Source: Bacteroidales bacterium (GTDB lineage Bacteria > Bacteroidota > Bacteroidia > Bacteroidales > UBA932). Taken from it: DNA of 64,000 nt. Positions 46,868 through 54,936 of the stretch are shown here, in pieces. Position 1 is the stretch's first letter. Every line of letters starts with the position of its first letter. The stretch covers positions 1 through 64,000 of the forward strand of contig JAFRPW010000033.1 of the NCBI GenBank assembly GCA_017428945.1, given 5' to 3'. The notes beneath the pieces are model-generated. The model saw only the letters and a list, made by a program, of their open reading frames with translations. It was not told the origin of the DNA and searched no databases. A program made the position numbers and the translations under genes.

Positions 46868-48670
46868 CTACTCCTCTGTTTCAATGCTGCGGATCTTTGC
46901 CTTGAGCTCTTCCAGGCGCGCTTTTGCCGCATCTATCTTTTCCTGCATCTGGGCCTTGAGTTTCTCTGCACCCTTGGAAAGACCAAAGAAGCCGATGTTG
47001 TTCTCATAGGTCTGGATCTCCTGCTGCAGGGTGTTGAACTGCTCCTTGAGGCGGTCTTTCTCAGTTACAGGCTTACGCTCTGCACCGGGACGGCTGCCAC
47101 CGCCCTGCCTGCGAGTTCCCCTGCCGCCGAAGCCGGGGAACTTTTCTGCCATGGCCTCACGGTATGCGGCGTTGATTGCATCCTTTTCCTTGAACGGGAC
47201 AAAACCGATTGCATTCCATTTCTCCTGGAATGCAGCTGCGCCTGATTCGTCGCCTTCATAGGCCTTGATTTCTTCGATGAGGGCCTTTTTGGCCTCCAGG
47301 TTTGCTCCTACGTTGCCGGGGCCGGCAGGACGGTTGTCACGGGCGGTGAAGAACTCGTCACAGGCGGCGCGGAAGCGCTTCCAGATCTGTTCGCTCTTCT
47401 TGCGGGGCACTGCGCCGATTTCCTTCCACTGCTTCTGGAGCTCTATGAGGCGGTCTCCGGTGGCCTTCCAGTCAGTGCTGGTCTTGAGGGATTCGGCCTC
47501 CTCTATGATAGCCATCTTCTTCTCAAGATTGGCGTTCATGCTGTCCTTGAACTCTGTAAGGGAAGCGCGCTTGCGGGTATAGAACTTGTCACATGCGGCA
47601 CGGAAACGGTCGTAGATCTTCTGGTTCTCCTTGCGGGTGGCAAAACCGATGGCCCTCCACTTGGTCTGGATCTCTTCGATTTCCTTGCTGAGGGTGTTCC
47701 ACTGGGTGGAAGATGTTATTTCTTTCTCTGCGATGGCTTCTACCTGCTCGCACAGGAGGGTCTTTTCTTCCAGATTCTTTACCTGCTGCTCCTTGAGGCC
47801 TTCGAAATGTGCCTGATAGCGCTTGTTAATGACGGAAGTTGCGGCGCGGAAACGCTCCCAGATGGCATCCCTGTACTCCTTGGCAACGGGGCCAAGGTCT
47901 TTCCACTGTTCATGCAGTTTCTGGAGTTCCTTGAATGCTTCTACGATATTCTCATCCTCGGCAAGGGCTTCGGCCTGCTCGCAATAGGCGGTTTTCTGCT
48001 CCAGGTTTTTCTTGAAATCCAGGTCACGGAGTTCGCGGTTGATATCTACCAGATCATAGAACTTGGTGACATAGAGCTGATAGGTGTCATTGACGTCACG
48101 AAAGCTCTGCTGAGGAACAGGGCCGGTATCCCTCCAGCGGTTCTGGATGTCGCGGAATTTGGGGAAAGCGTCCTTCATCTCTCCGGGCTCTTCCACAAGG
48201 GCCTTGAGCTCCTCAATGATGGCCTGCTTCTTTGCAAGGTTCTCCTCGCGGAGGGCGTCCTGCTCCTTATTATAAGCAGCACGCTCTTTCTTATAATCGT
48301 TGTAAAGGGACTTGAAACCGGCCTCTATAGCGGCAAAGGGGCTCACGGGAGCACTCTGCATGGGGACGGTTGCCTCCTCTACGGGCGTATTTTCATCGGG
48401 TTCCTCGACGGCGGCGTCTTCGCCGGCATCGGCTTTCTCCTTGGAAAGCTTCTTGTAAAATGCGGACTTTATGGCTTCCGCTTCCTTGGACCGTTTCATG
48501 CGGTCAGCACTGTCCAGAAGCTCCTGAAACAGGGAGGAAAGCTCCGCGAGGGTCTTTTCTCCGAAGTTTACAACAGTTTCCTTGACTTCTTCCTTAACTT
48601 CCTGGACAAGGTTTTCCACTACATCTGGGGTTTTCTCATTGGTAACCTCAGGCTTCAGTTCTTCGCTCAT
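46868..48670 (-). CDS. DUF349 repeat protein
   Basis: A 600-residue, highly charged, helical cytosolic protein with about five DUF349 repeats. Each has a pattern like W-(K/R)-x-IG-x-(V/A)-(P/T)-(R/K)-K and FR-A-A-CD-(E/K)-F, seen near residues 220-520. The family is common in Bacteroidota and unstudied in most; distant relatives have been linked to RNA binding. An acidic, disordered N-terminus precedes the repeats. It is first in the operon with yidC, which suggests a link to membrane-protein synthesis. Confidence 0.88.
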   Translation of the reverse strand: MSEELKPEVTNEKTPDVVENLVQEVKEEVKETVVNFGEKTLAELSSLFQELLDSADRMKRSKEAEAIKSAFYKKLSKEKADAGEDAAVEEPDENTPVEEATVPMQSAPVSPFAAIEAGFKSLYNDYKKERAAYNKEQDALREENLAKKQAIIEELKALVEEPGEMKDAFPKFRDIQNRWRDTGPVPQQSFRDVNDTYQLYVTKFYDLVDINRELRDLDFKKNLEQKTAYCEQAEALAEDENIVEAFKELQKLHEQWKDLGPVAKEYRDAIWERFRAATSVINKRYQAHFEGLKEQQVKNLEEKTLLCEQVEAIAEKEITSSTQWNTLSKEIEEIQTKWRAIGFATRKENQKIYDRFRAACDKFYTRKRASLTEFKDSMNANLEKKMAIIEEAESLKTSTDWKATGDRLIELQKQWKEIGAVPRKKSEQIWKRFRAACDEFFTARDNRPAGPGNVGANLEAKKALIEEIKAYEGDESGAAAFQEKWNAIGFVPFKEKDAINAAYREAMAEKFPGFGGRGTRRQGGGSRPGAERKPVTEKDRLKEQFNTLQQEIQTYENNIGFFGLSKGAEKLKAQMQEKIDAAKARLEELKAKIRSIETEE

Positions 48671-48707
48671 AATAACAATGTTAAGAGTTATACATTTATA
48701 TAGACTA

Positions 48708-48715
48708 CAAATATA
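48708..48715 (-). promoter_or_regulatory. -7 box (TATATTTG) for the DUF349-yidC operon
   Basis: Minus-strand TATATTTG 37 bases upstream of the DUF349 start, divergent from the trmD promoter. Confidence 0.65.
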
Positions 48716-48737
48716 GAAATAATTCGCGAAAAAACAC

Positions 48738-48745
48738 TATTTTTG
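48738..48745 (+). promoter_or_regulatory. -7 box (TATTTTTG) for trmD
   Basis: TATTTTTG lies 19 bases upstream of the trmD start codon. Confidence 0.65.
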
Positions 48746-48764
48746 TAGGACCAAACAGAATCCC

Positions 48765-49442
48765 ATGCTCAGAATAGATATCCTCACAGTAGTCCCGGAG
48801 CTTCTGGACTCACCGCTCAGCCACTCCATCCCCGGAAGAGCTGTCAAAAAAGGCCTTGCAGAGATCCATATACATAATCTCCGCAAGTACGGCCTGGGCC
48901 CCCGCCTCACCGTAGATGACTACTCCTACGGCGGAGACGCCGGCATGGTAATGATGGTGGAACCCGTATTCAGATATATAGAGGAGCTTACATCGGAGCG
49001 CCATTACGATGAGATTATCTACATGGCCCCGGACGGAGAGATCTTCGACCAGGGAATGGCCAACGAGCTTTCCCTCAAGGAGAACATAATCATCCTCTGC
49101 GGCCACTACAAGGGCATTGACGAGCGCATCCGCGAGCACCTCATAACCCGTGAGATAAGTGTAGGAAACTTCGTTGTGAGCGGAGGTGAAATCCCCGCCG
49201 CCATAGTTGCCGATGCAATAATCCGCCTCCTTCCCGGTGCCCTCACTGACGAGACCTCGGCCCTCAGCGATTCCTTCCAGGACGGCCTTGTCTCCCCTCC
49301 TGTGTACACCCGCCCGGCAGAGTTTAACGGCTGGAAAGTCCCGGATGTCCTCCTTTCCGGCAACCCCAAGCTCATCCGCGCCTGGCAGGACGAGCAGTCC
49401 ATCGCCCGCACCCGCGAGCGTCGCCCCGAAATGCTGAAATAG
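48765..49442 (+). CDS. trmD: tRNA (guanine-N1-)-methyltransferase TrmD
   Basis: Methylates G37 of tRNAs and prevents +1 frameshifting. The 225 residues show the SPOUT trefoil-knot signatures: [30 protein letters not shown] (83-ish to 120) and [14 protein letters not shown] around 130. In many bacteria trmD sits with rpsP and rplS; here it stands alone, followed by the 50-base repeats. Confidence 0.96.
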   Translation: MLRIDILTVVPELLDSPLSHSIPGRAVKKGLAEIHIHNLRKYGLGPRLTVDDYSYGGDAGMVMMVEPVFRYIEELTSERHYDEIIYMAPDGEIFDQGMANELSLKENIIILCGHYKGIDERIREHLITREISVGNFVVSGGEIPAAIVADAIIRLLPGALTDETSALSDSFQDGLVSPPVYTRPAEFNGWKVPDVLLSGNPKLIRAWQDEQSIARTRERRPEMLK

Positions 49443-49456
49443 CCCCCCACTCCTCC

Positions 49457-49606
49457 GGGTTTATCCACCGATTTGGCCGTTTTGGTGGATAAGTTGGCGT
49501 TTTGCCGGGTTTGTCCACGGATTTGGCGTTTTTGGTGGATAAGTTAGCGTTTTTGCCAGTTTGTCCACGGATTTGGCCGTTTTTGGTGGATGATGTAAGG
49601 CGCCGG
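49457..49606 (+). repeat. Three tandem 50-base hairpin repeats
   Basis: Three direct units at exact 50-base spacing (starts 49457, 49507, 49557), each with TTATCCACC or TTGTCCACG, GATTTGGC and GGTGGATAA arms forming a hairpin, joined by AGTTGGCGTTTTGCC. An inverted fourth unit lies beyond the permease gene at 50869. Unit 3 lacks the end. Confidence 0.85.
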
Positions 49607-49621
49607 ACAAAATTTTTTCAG

Positions 49622-49629
49622 TATCTTTG
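49622..49629 (+). promoter_or_regulatory. -7 box (TATCTTTG) for the permease
   Basis: TATCTTTG 17 bases upstream of the permease start and just after the tandem repeats. Confidence 0.65.
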
Positions 49630-49646
49630 TGTAGAAATACCGAGAT

Positions 49647-50867
49647 ATGCGTTCGTACCTTATATCACTGTTGAACGTTGTGTGCGAAATGGCACCTTAC
49701 CTGCTGCTGGGCTTTCTGATAGCGGGAATTCTGCACGTGTTTGTTCCCAACAGGTTCTATACCAGGTATCTGTCCCGGGACAACAAGTGGGCTGTACTGT
49801 GGGCTGCGCTTCTTGGCGTGCCTCTGCCGCTTTGCTCATGCGGGGTTATCCCTACGGCTATAGGTCTGAGGAATGAGAAGGCGTCAAAGGGCGCCGTGGC
49901 ATCGTTCCTTATAGCTACGCCTCAGACCGGTATAGATTCCATACTGGCAACGTTTTCCCTTCTGGGACTGGGTTTTGCCATTATCCGTCCGGTAGCTGCA
50001 CTTGTCACGGGTGTATGTGGCGGACTCCTGGTGAATCGCCTCGTCAAGGAGGATGATGACGCGGTATCGTCGGCCGCTTCCTGTGAGGTAGAGACCGGAA
50101 ACCGGTTCTGGAGAGTCCTGAAGTATGCTTTTTACAAGATGATCAGGGATATCGGCGGACGTCTGGTAATTGGCCTTCTTGTGGCAGCACTCATACAGGT
50201 GGCCATTCCGGACGAGTTCTTTCTTACCTTCGGAAACCGGCCACTGCTTCAGATGCTGGTGATTCTGGTGGTTGCCGTGCCCATGTACATATGCTCCACC
50301 GGCAGCATTCCCGTAGCGGCGGCGCTAATCATGAAGGGATTGTCTCCTGGCGCCGCTCTGGTTATGCTCATGGCCGGCCCGGCAGTGAACCTGGCATCCA
50401 TCCTTGTGGTCAGGAAGGCCCTGGGAAGGCAGTTTACGTGTATTTACCTGATGGTCATCGTTGGGTTCTCCATACTCTTTGGCCTTTTGGTCAATGCCAT
50501 CGGCCTGAGTGTTTCGCCCAGGATTGCCGATGCCTGCTGCGCAGACAAGGCCGCTCTTCCCGGCACCTTCAAGCTAATCTGCGCATCGGTTCTGACGTTA
50601 CTTTTATTATTTGCACTTACCATGAAACTTTTCGATCGTTTCAAACACAAACCCGCAGATCCGGACACCGTCGTATACAAGGTTGAAGGCATGCACTGCA
50701 GCCACTGCGAAGCCGCCGTGTGCCGCGCCGTGGAGGACATCCCCGGAGTGGAATCGGCCAGGGCAAACGCTTCCGGCAAGACACTCACAATCAAAGGTCC
50801 TGCCCCGGAAGAAGCCATCCGCGCAGCCGTGGAGAAAGCCGGCTATACCTTCAAAGGGAAGAAGTAA
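49647..50867 (+). CDS. Permease with C-terminal HMA domain (SO_0444-type Cu/Zn efflux family)
   Basis: A 406-residue integral-membrane protein of the DUF318/permease family. About ten helices include PLPLCSCGVIPTAIGLRNE (69-87) and ATPQTGIDSILATFSLLG, which are strongly conserved in the SO_0444 Cu/Zn efflux group. The last 64 residues are a heavy-metal-associated domain with metal site MHCSHC (C351, C354). Export of Cu or Zn is inferred from the family. It stands alone between hairpin repeats. Confidence 0.85.
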   Translation: MRSYLISLLNVVCEMAPYLLLGFLIAGILHVFVPNRFYTRYLSRDNKWAVLWAALLGVPLPLCSCGVIPTAIGLRNEKASKGAVASFLIATPQTGIDSILATFSLLGLGFAIIRPVAALVTGVCGGLLVNRLVKEDDDAVSSAASCEVETGNRFWRVLKYAFYKMIRDIGGRLVIGLLVAALIQVAIPDEFFLTFGNRPLLQMLVILVVAVPMYICSTGSIPVAAALIMKGLSPGAALVMLMAGPAVNLASILVVRKALGRQFTCIYLMVIVGFSILFGLLVNAIGLSVSPRIADACCADKAALPGTFKLICASVLTLLLLFALTMKLFDRFKHKPADPDTVVYKVEGMHCSHCEAAVCRAVEDIPGVESARANASGKTLTIKGPAPEEAIRAAVEKAGYTFKGKK

Positions 50868-50868
50868 C

Positions 50869-50922
50869 GCCAACTTATCCACCAAAAACGCCAAATCGGT
50901 GGACAAACCTGCCAAAACGCCA
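50869..50922 (-). repeat. Fourth, inverted copy of the 50-base hairpin repeat
   Basis: Begins right after the permease stop: CGCCAACTTATCCACC, AAAAACGCCAAATC, GGTGGACAAACC. Reverse complement matches the units at 49457-49606. It ends against the trkH remnant. Confidence 0.85.
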
Positions 50923-50923
50923 A

Positions 50924-51034
50924 CTACTTGCTTATGGACCTGAAGAGGTAGAGGATAGGGAAAATCTCAAGACGGCCTATAAGCATTTCCAGCATTCCGG
51001 ATACCTTCAGAAGTGACTGGAAGGCGGCATAACA
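50924..51034 (-). pseudogene. C-terminal remnant of a TrkH/KtrB-type potassium channel gene
   Basis: Reading the minus strand, the last codons translate as YAAFQSLLKVSGMLEMLIG, then RLEIFPILYLFRSISK and stop at 50924. The MLxGRLEIFxxLxLF pattern is the C-terminal membrane segment of TrkH channels. No upstream part of the gene exists: the sequence runs into an oxyR-like remnant on the other strand near 51017-51034. It is a 5'-truncated gene and cannot function. Confidence 0.72.
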
Positions 51035-51190
51035 ATTGTCGATCCGGTTCCGCAAAGGACTATTTCGCTGGTGATTCGTAAAGATTTCATACATGAGTCA
51101 AAGATGAATGCCGTCGTGGATGCGATCAGGCACATAATACCCGGGACGCTGCTTGAGAACGCCGTCAGGAGGGGGCGGCTGAGACTCTGA
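51017..51190 (+). pseudogene. C-terminal remnant of an OxyR-like LysR regulator
   Basis: Fifty-seven codons with no start: GGITIVDPVPQRTISLVIRK followed by DFIHESKMNAVVDAIRHIIP and a basic tail to the stop at 51188-51190. The PVPxRTISLVxRxDF pattern is the end of the effector domain of Bacteroidota OxyR proteins. An in-frame TGA stop at 51014 marks the upstream limit. The DNA-binding domain is absent. Confidence 0.62.
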
Positions 51191-51212
51191 AACCTCTACC
51201 GGAACTCTACAC

Positions 51213-51248
51213 AAGAAAACCGCTCACAGTCACTGCGAGCGGTTTCTT
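51213..51248. terminator. Bidirectional intrinsic terminator
   Basis: AAGAAAACCGCTC pairs with GAGCGGTTTCTT around a nine-base loop. It has T-rich arms on both strands, serving the TonB receptor gene from one side and the oxyR remnant from the other. The following 51249-51383 is A+T-rich with nothing recognisable. Confidence 0.75.
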
Positions 51249-51383
51249 GGTTAGTTAGTAGTGTATTCTTACCTTATAGAAGGTTAATTATTTGGTTAGA
51301 AGAAGCGTTTTACTATGACAAAGTTAAGAATACTTTTTCAATTACCAAATTTTTTTAAACTTTTCTCTCGTTAATAAAATATT

Positions 51384-53588
51384 TTAAAAACTCAGACTGG
51401 TCTTGAACATGAAATTCACAGGCGGCTGAGGATATACTCCCATACCGGAATAAACCGTATCTGAGGCCGGATCGTAGCTCTCCCACCTCCATCCTGAGGC
51501 GTAGTAGAGGTTATTCAAAAGATTATTGACATAGGCAGAAACAGTGAGCACAGACCTGCCTATTTCAAAAGCCTTGCTTGCCGAGAGATTGACCGTCGCA
51601 TAGGCCGGTATTGCCATCTCTTCCCTCATGGAGTTATCCACGAACTGCTTCCCCACATACTTTACATCGGCAGCAATCACGGCTCCTGCACACGGCACAA
51701 CGGACAGTCTTGCCATACCAACCACGGATGGAGACAGAAGCATCGTGGTCTTTCCGTAATGTACGGGATGCGTATCGGAATAGTCCTCGAAAGGCACGTA
51801 AGCGGTATAATCGGCAATCTGGTTAAGGGAGAGGGTGGCGTTGGCATCGGCGGTGAGCCACGGCAGGGCCTTCCAGGAAAGCGAGGCCTCCAGTCCCCTT
51901 CTCCACGCACGGGGCACATTCTCCTTTATCGCGTATCCGGACGATGACAGCCTTCCCGTCTCCAGCAGCATATCCCAGTATTCCATCAGATAGAGGTTGG
52001 AAGTGGCGGAGAAGGCCTTCCCTTCGTAGGACCATCCAAGCTCCAGGTCCAGCATCTTTTCCGGGACGATGTCTGCCCCTTCGCCCTTTATGTTCTCCTT
52101 GATGTCGCCACGTCCGGGTTCGCGGTGACCGAAGGCCAGGGAAAGGTAGGTCTTCCAGGGGCCGGAAGCAACCGTGACGCCGGCACGGGGGTTGAAAAAG
52201 TTCCAGAAGCGGCTGTAGTCAAAAATATCGGCAGGATTTGAACCATACTCAAGCCAGTCGTCGTCCTTTCCGGAAAGCGTGTATTTAACGCCTCTGTACT
52301 GGAGGTCCGCATATGCTGTGAGCCACGCCAGAGGTGAGTACTCGGCCCTTACGAAAGAGCCGATATCGTATTTGAGGCCGTCGGCGCGATACCAGTCGTC
52401 CTGGCCATAACCGGGCTGCTGGTCACCGAATGCCTTTACCCAGAGGACCTCTCCCCAGTGGCCGCCGCGGTGACGGGAGATGTTGACCCCGCCCGTGATA
52501 TTCAGCGCATCGGTCCTGTACCTGAGGTCGGAGTTAAGGACCAAGAGGTCGTTGTCCATGAGCTTGCGGTAAGTGAGGTCGCTCTTTGCCGGAGCGGTAC
52601 CGGAAGGATCGCTTATGCCATAGTTCTTCAGCTTCTTGTTCCGCTTGTAATACTCGTCATAGCCGTCCCCGCGCGTATAGTTGAGCGTGGTAGCCCAGGC
52701 AAGGTTCCCACTTAAGGCACGGGTGTAGTTGAGCTGAAGATGGTGCTGGGCGTAATTGTCCGTCTGGTTGGGATAATAATAGGTATTGCCAAGGTCGTCA
52801 TAGTACTCTCCGGCTCCGTTGTAGGTGCGGTCCTTATTGTATTGTTCCAAGTCTATTCCGTCCCAGGTGATGCCGCTTCGCTGCTTTCCCATAAGGTATG
52901 TAAACCTGAGGGACTGTCCGTTTCCAAGCCACCCAAGAGCCATGAAAGCGCTCTGAGACTGGACGAAGGCATTGCGGATATATCCGTCCGTAGTGCCCCT
53001 GGAATAGGCCACGGAAGCATACAGTCCCTTGTCGCTGAGCCCGGAAGAGCCGGAGACCGTAGATATAAAAGTATCGTACGACCCCATACTCAGCTCGGCT
53101 CTGGCCCAAGGGTCGGGTGAGACGAATGCGGTATTCATGTTGATGCTTGCGCCAAAGGCACCTGCTCCGTTTGCACTGGTTCCAAGGCCTCTCTGAACCT
53201 GGACGCTGGAAATGAGCGCCGTGAGCGAGGGAATGTTCACCCAGAAGACTTCCTGGGACTCGGCATCGTTGAGGGTGATGCCGTTCAGGGTCACATTTAT
53301 CTGTGAGCCTTTGCTGCCGCGGATAGTCATGGCGGAGTTGCCAAGGCCGGTTCCGCCTTCGTTGTACGTAACCACGGACGGCAGCAGGTTCAGCGCCATG
53401 GGCAGCGACGCCTGTGGATCGGCCGCCCTCAGGGCATCCTTGCCGACATTAGTGTAAGTAACCGGGGTTTTCTTGCCCGCCCTTGAAGCGGAAACAACAA
53501 CTGAATCAAGGCGTTCCACTTTTTCCTGCTGCGCGAACGCCAGCGCAGACACGGCAGCGCACGCTGCCACAAGCAATAGTCTTTTCAT
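51384..53588 (-). CDS. TonB-dependent outer-membrane receptor, probably for thiamine
   Basis: A 734-residue receptor with signal peptide (MKRLLLVAACAAVSALAFAQ), a TonB-box-like segment (EKVERLDSVVVSASR), plug domain (about 45-160, with SAMTIRGSKGSQINVTLNGI) and a 22-strand barrel ending in Phe (FMFKTSLSF). It lacks the SusC-type N-terminal carboxypeptidase-like domain and resembles BtuB-like receptors. The TPP riboswitch directly before the start codon indicates that it imports thiamine or a precursor. No other thiamine gene is adjacent. Confidence 0.92.
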   Translation of the reverse strand: MKRLLLVAACAAVSALAFAQQEKVERLDSVVVSASRAGKKTPVTYTNVGKDALRAADPQASLPMALNLLPSVVTYNEGGTGLGNSAMTIRGSKGSQINVTLNGITLNDAESQEVFWVNIPSLTALISSVQVQRGLGTSANGAGAFGASINMNTAFVSPDPWARAELSMGSYDTFISTVSGSSGLSDKGLYASVAYSRGTTDGYIRNAFVQSQSAFMALGWLGNGQSLRFTYLMGKQRSGITWDGIDLEQYNKDRTYNGAGEYYDDLGNTYYYPNQTDNYAQHHLQLNYTRALSGNLAWATTLNYTRGDGYDEYYKRNKKLKNYGISDPSGTAPAKSDLTYRKLMDNDLLVLNSDLRYRTDALNITGGVNISRHRGGHWGEVLWVKAFGDQQPGYGQDDWYRADGLKYDIGSFVRAEYSPLAWLTAYADLQYRGVKYTLSGKDDDWLEYGSNPADIFDYSRFWNFFNPRAGVTVASGPWKTYLSLAFGHREPGRGDIKENIKGEGADIVPEKMLDLELGWSYEGKAFSATSNLYLMEYWDMLLETGRLSSSGYAIKENVPRAWRRGLEASLSWKALPWLTADANATLSLNQIADYTAYVPFEDYSDTHPVHYGKTTMLLSPSVVGMARLSVVPCAGAVIAADVKYVGKQFVDNSMREEMAIPAYATVNLSASKAFEIGRSVLTVSAYVNNLLNNLYYASGWRWESYDPASDTVYSGMGVYPQPPVNFMFKTSLSF

Positions 53589-53589
53589 G

Positions 53590-53662
53590 TTCCTTACGAC
53601 GGTATGAACCGTATCAAGTTATGAGGGTATATTCTCAATCAGGTATTTCCTGATACCCCTGT
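53590..53662 (-). promoter_or_regulatory. TPP (thiamine pyrophosphate) riboswitch
   Basis: On the minus strand the leader reads GGGGTATC, a short arm, CTGATTGAGA, TACCC, then CTTGATACGGTTCATACCGT and CGTAAGGAA. These correspond to the conserved TPP aptamer parts: P2 and the CUGAGA pyrimidine-sensor loop, then the ACCTGATC and GCGTAGGGA pyrophosphate arm. The final AAGGAA is also the only ribosome-binding sequence, immediately before the TonB receptor ATG. Ligand binding would therefore block translation directly. Confidence 0.88.
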
Positions 53663-53665
53663 ATT

Positions 53666-54421
53666 TCATTTCTTCTTTTTTTCTAATTCTATTTTGTACA
53701 ATCTGGGCCAATACTTACCAGTAATATAAATATTGCCTTTATCGTCTGCGGCAATGCCGTTGAGGACGTCTGTGTCGGGCTTTTTCAATTCTTCCGGGAG
53801 GATGCCGGAGCAGTCTATTGTGGCTTCTACCTTGCCTGAGGAGGGATTAATGATGGCAATGATGTCATAGGTGTAGACGTTTGCCCAGATCTTGCCGTCT
53901 ATCCACTCAAGCTCGTTTAGATAGCGGAGGGGGCGGTCTTTAAGGGTGACCCTGAGGCGCTTTGTAACCTTCAGGTCCTTGTCCAGGAAATAGAGCATGG
54001 AACTGCCGTCGCTGGCTATGAGCTGTCGGCCGTCCGTGGTGAGCCCCCAGCCCTCGCGAGGGTAGCCGATGGAGCCTTTGTACTCGAGGGTACGGGCATC
54101 GTAGCGGAAAGCAACCTTGTTTGTCCAGGTGAGGATGTAAAGGTCATCGTCCAGAACTACCGAGCCCTCTCCAAAGTACTTTGAAGACAATTTCTTGGAA
54201 ACGATGGGCTTTCCGGTCTCAAGGTCTACGGTGCGGATGCTGCTCTCTCCCCACTGGCCGGTGGTCTCATAGAGAGTGCCGTCATGGAAGAAAAGCCCCT
54301 GGGTGTATGCACGGACATCGTGCGGGTACTCCCCCACTACCTTTGCCTTGTACTCCTTCACCTGCGCGCTGGAGCATGCAGAAAGGCAGAAGAAGGCAAG
54401 TATGAGCAATCGAAATCGCAT
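53666..54421 (-). CDS. Glutaminyl-peptide cyclotransferase, lipoprotein
   Basis: A beta-propeller glutamine cyclotransferase of the plant/bacterial type, 251 residues, which turns N-terminal Gln of peptides into pyroglutamate. Lipobox LSAC (Cys near 18) puts it in the periplasm. Family segments are YTQGLFFHDGTLYETTGQWG, NELEWIDGKIWANVY and LNGIAADDKGNIYITGKYWP. The frame is open to 54613, but that extension is antisense to RNase P RNA; ATG at 54421 gives the signal peptide and sits eight bases from a -7 box. Confidence 0.9.
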   Translation of the reverse strand: MRFRLLILAFFCLSACSSAQVKEYKAKVVGEYPHDVRAYTQGLFFHDGTLYETTGQWGESSIRTVDLETGKPIVSKKLSSKYFGEGSVVLDDDLYILTWTNKVAFRYDARTLEYKGSIGYPREGWGLTTDGRQLIASDGSSMLYFLDKDLKVTKRLRVTLKDRPLRYLNELEWIDGKIWANVYTYDIIAIINPSSGKVEATIDCSGILPEELKKPDTDVLNGIAADDKGNIYITGKYWPRLYKIELEKKKK

Positions 54422-54428
54422 TATGATA

Positions 54429-54436
54429 CAAAGGTA
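54429..54436 (-). promoter_or_regulatory. -7 box (TACCTTTG) for the cyclotransferase
   Basis: Minus-strand TACCTTTG seven bases before the start codon, divergent from the rnpB promoter 12 bases away. Confidence 0.6.
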
Positions 54437-54448
54437 AGAATTTTTGCG

Positions 54449-54456
54449 TAAATTTG
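54449..54456 (+). promoter_or_regulatory. -7 box (TAAATTTG) for rnpB
   Basis: TAAATTTG ends seven bases before the first paired base of RNase P RNA, the expected distance to the transcript start. Confidence 0.7.
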
Positions 54457-54462
54457 CAGCCA

Positions 54463-54813
54463 CAAAATGGTGGGACGATCTGTCGCGGCGTCGTGTTCCA
54501 GGGCCCCCGTCATATCCGGAACACTTCGCTGAGGAAAGTCCGCACAGGACAGGGCACCCGTCTGCGGAAAGCGCAGCAGGGAGTAATCTTTGGCAAGCGG
54601 TAACAGAAAACAACCGCCCGAAAGGGTAAGGGTGAAAACGCGAGGCAAGAGCTCACGACTGTTTGTGGCAACACACTCAGGGTACCGCCCACGGGCCTGC
54701 AAGACCAAATATACCGGTAGATTCAGGGCTGCCCGCTCTTTGCCGGGGGGTAGGTTGCGAAGATAAATGTCAGATTTAAAAACAGAAAGCGGCTTACGGC
54801 CCCACCATTTTTT
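54463..54813 (+). ncRNA. rnpB: RNase P RNA
   Basis: The catalytic RNA that matures tRNA 5' ends. The universal core GAGGAAAGTCCG is at 54531-54542; ACAGAAA, the GGCAAGAGCTCACG segment (about 54640) and the 3' AACAGAAAGCGGCTTAC (54781-54797) are also present, as in bacterial type A RNAs. P1 closes by pairing AAAATGGTGGG at the start with CCCACCATTTT at the end. A T run (CCATTTTTTATA) ends transcription. Its length of about 350 bases is normal. Confidence 0.95.
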
Positions 54814-54827
54814 ATAACACCCACTAA

Positions 54828-54928
54828 ATGTAAAAGGTTCGGTTTTTTATGCCGAACCTTTTACATCATATAGCCTACAGGGCGGTTTTATGTAAATGGT
54901 TCGGTCATTTTTTCCGAACCTTTTACAT
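54828..54928 (+). repeat. Double-hairpin repeat, copy 1 (101 bases)
   Basis: Two hairpins, each AAAAGGTTCGG or AAATGGTTCGG against CCGAACCTTTT, joined by TATAGCCTACAGGGCGG. It lies between the 3' ends of rnpB and pgi. The reverse complement of the block at 58485-58585 differs at only about seven positions by eye. It can serve as a bidirectional terminator. Confidence 0.9.
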
Positions 54929-54936
54929 TTGCGGCC

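Noticed and set aside
49457-49606. CRISPR-like array
   Set aside because: The 50-base units are contiguous with no variable spacers, and each unit folds on itself; no cas genes are present.
49502-49876. Open frame across the tandem repeats (LSTDLAFLVDKLA type translation)
   Set aside because: It is only the translation of the 50-base repeat, and the permease in another frame explains the rest.
54422-54613. N-terminal extension of the cyclotransferase (64 extra codons)
   Set aside because: The extension is antisense to RNase P RNA, and a proper lipoprotein signal starts at ATG 54421.
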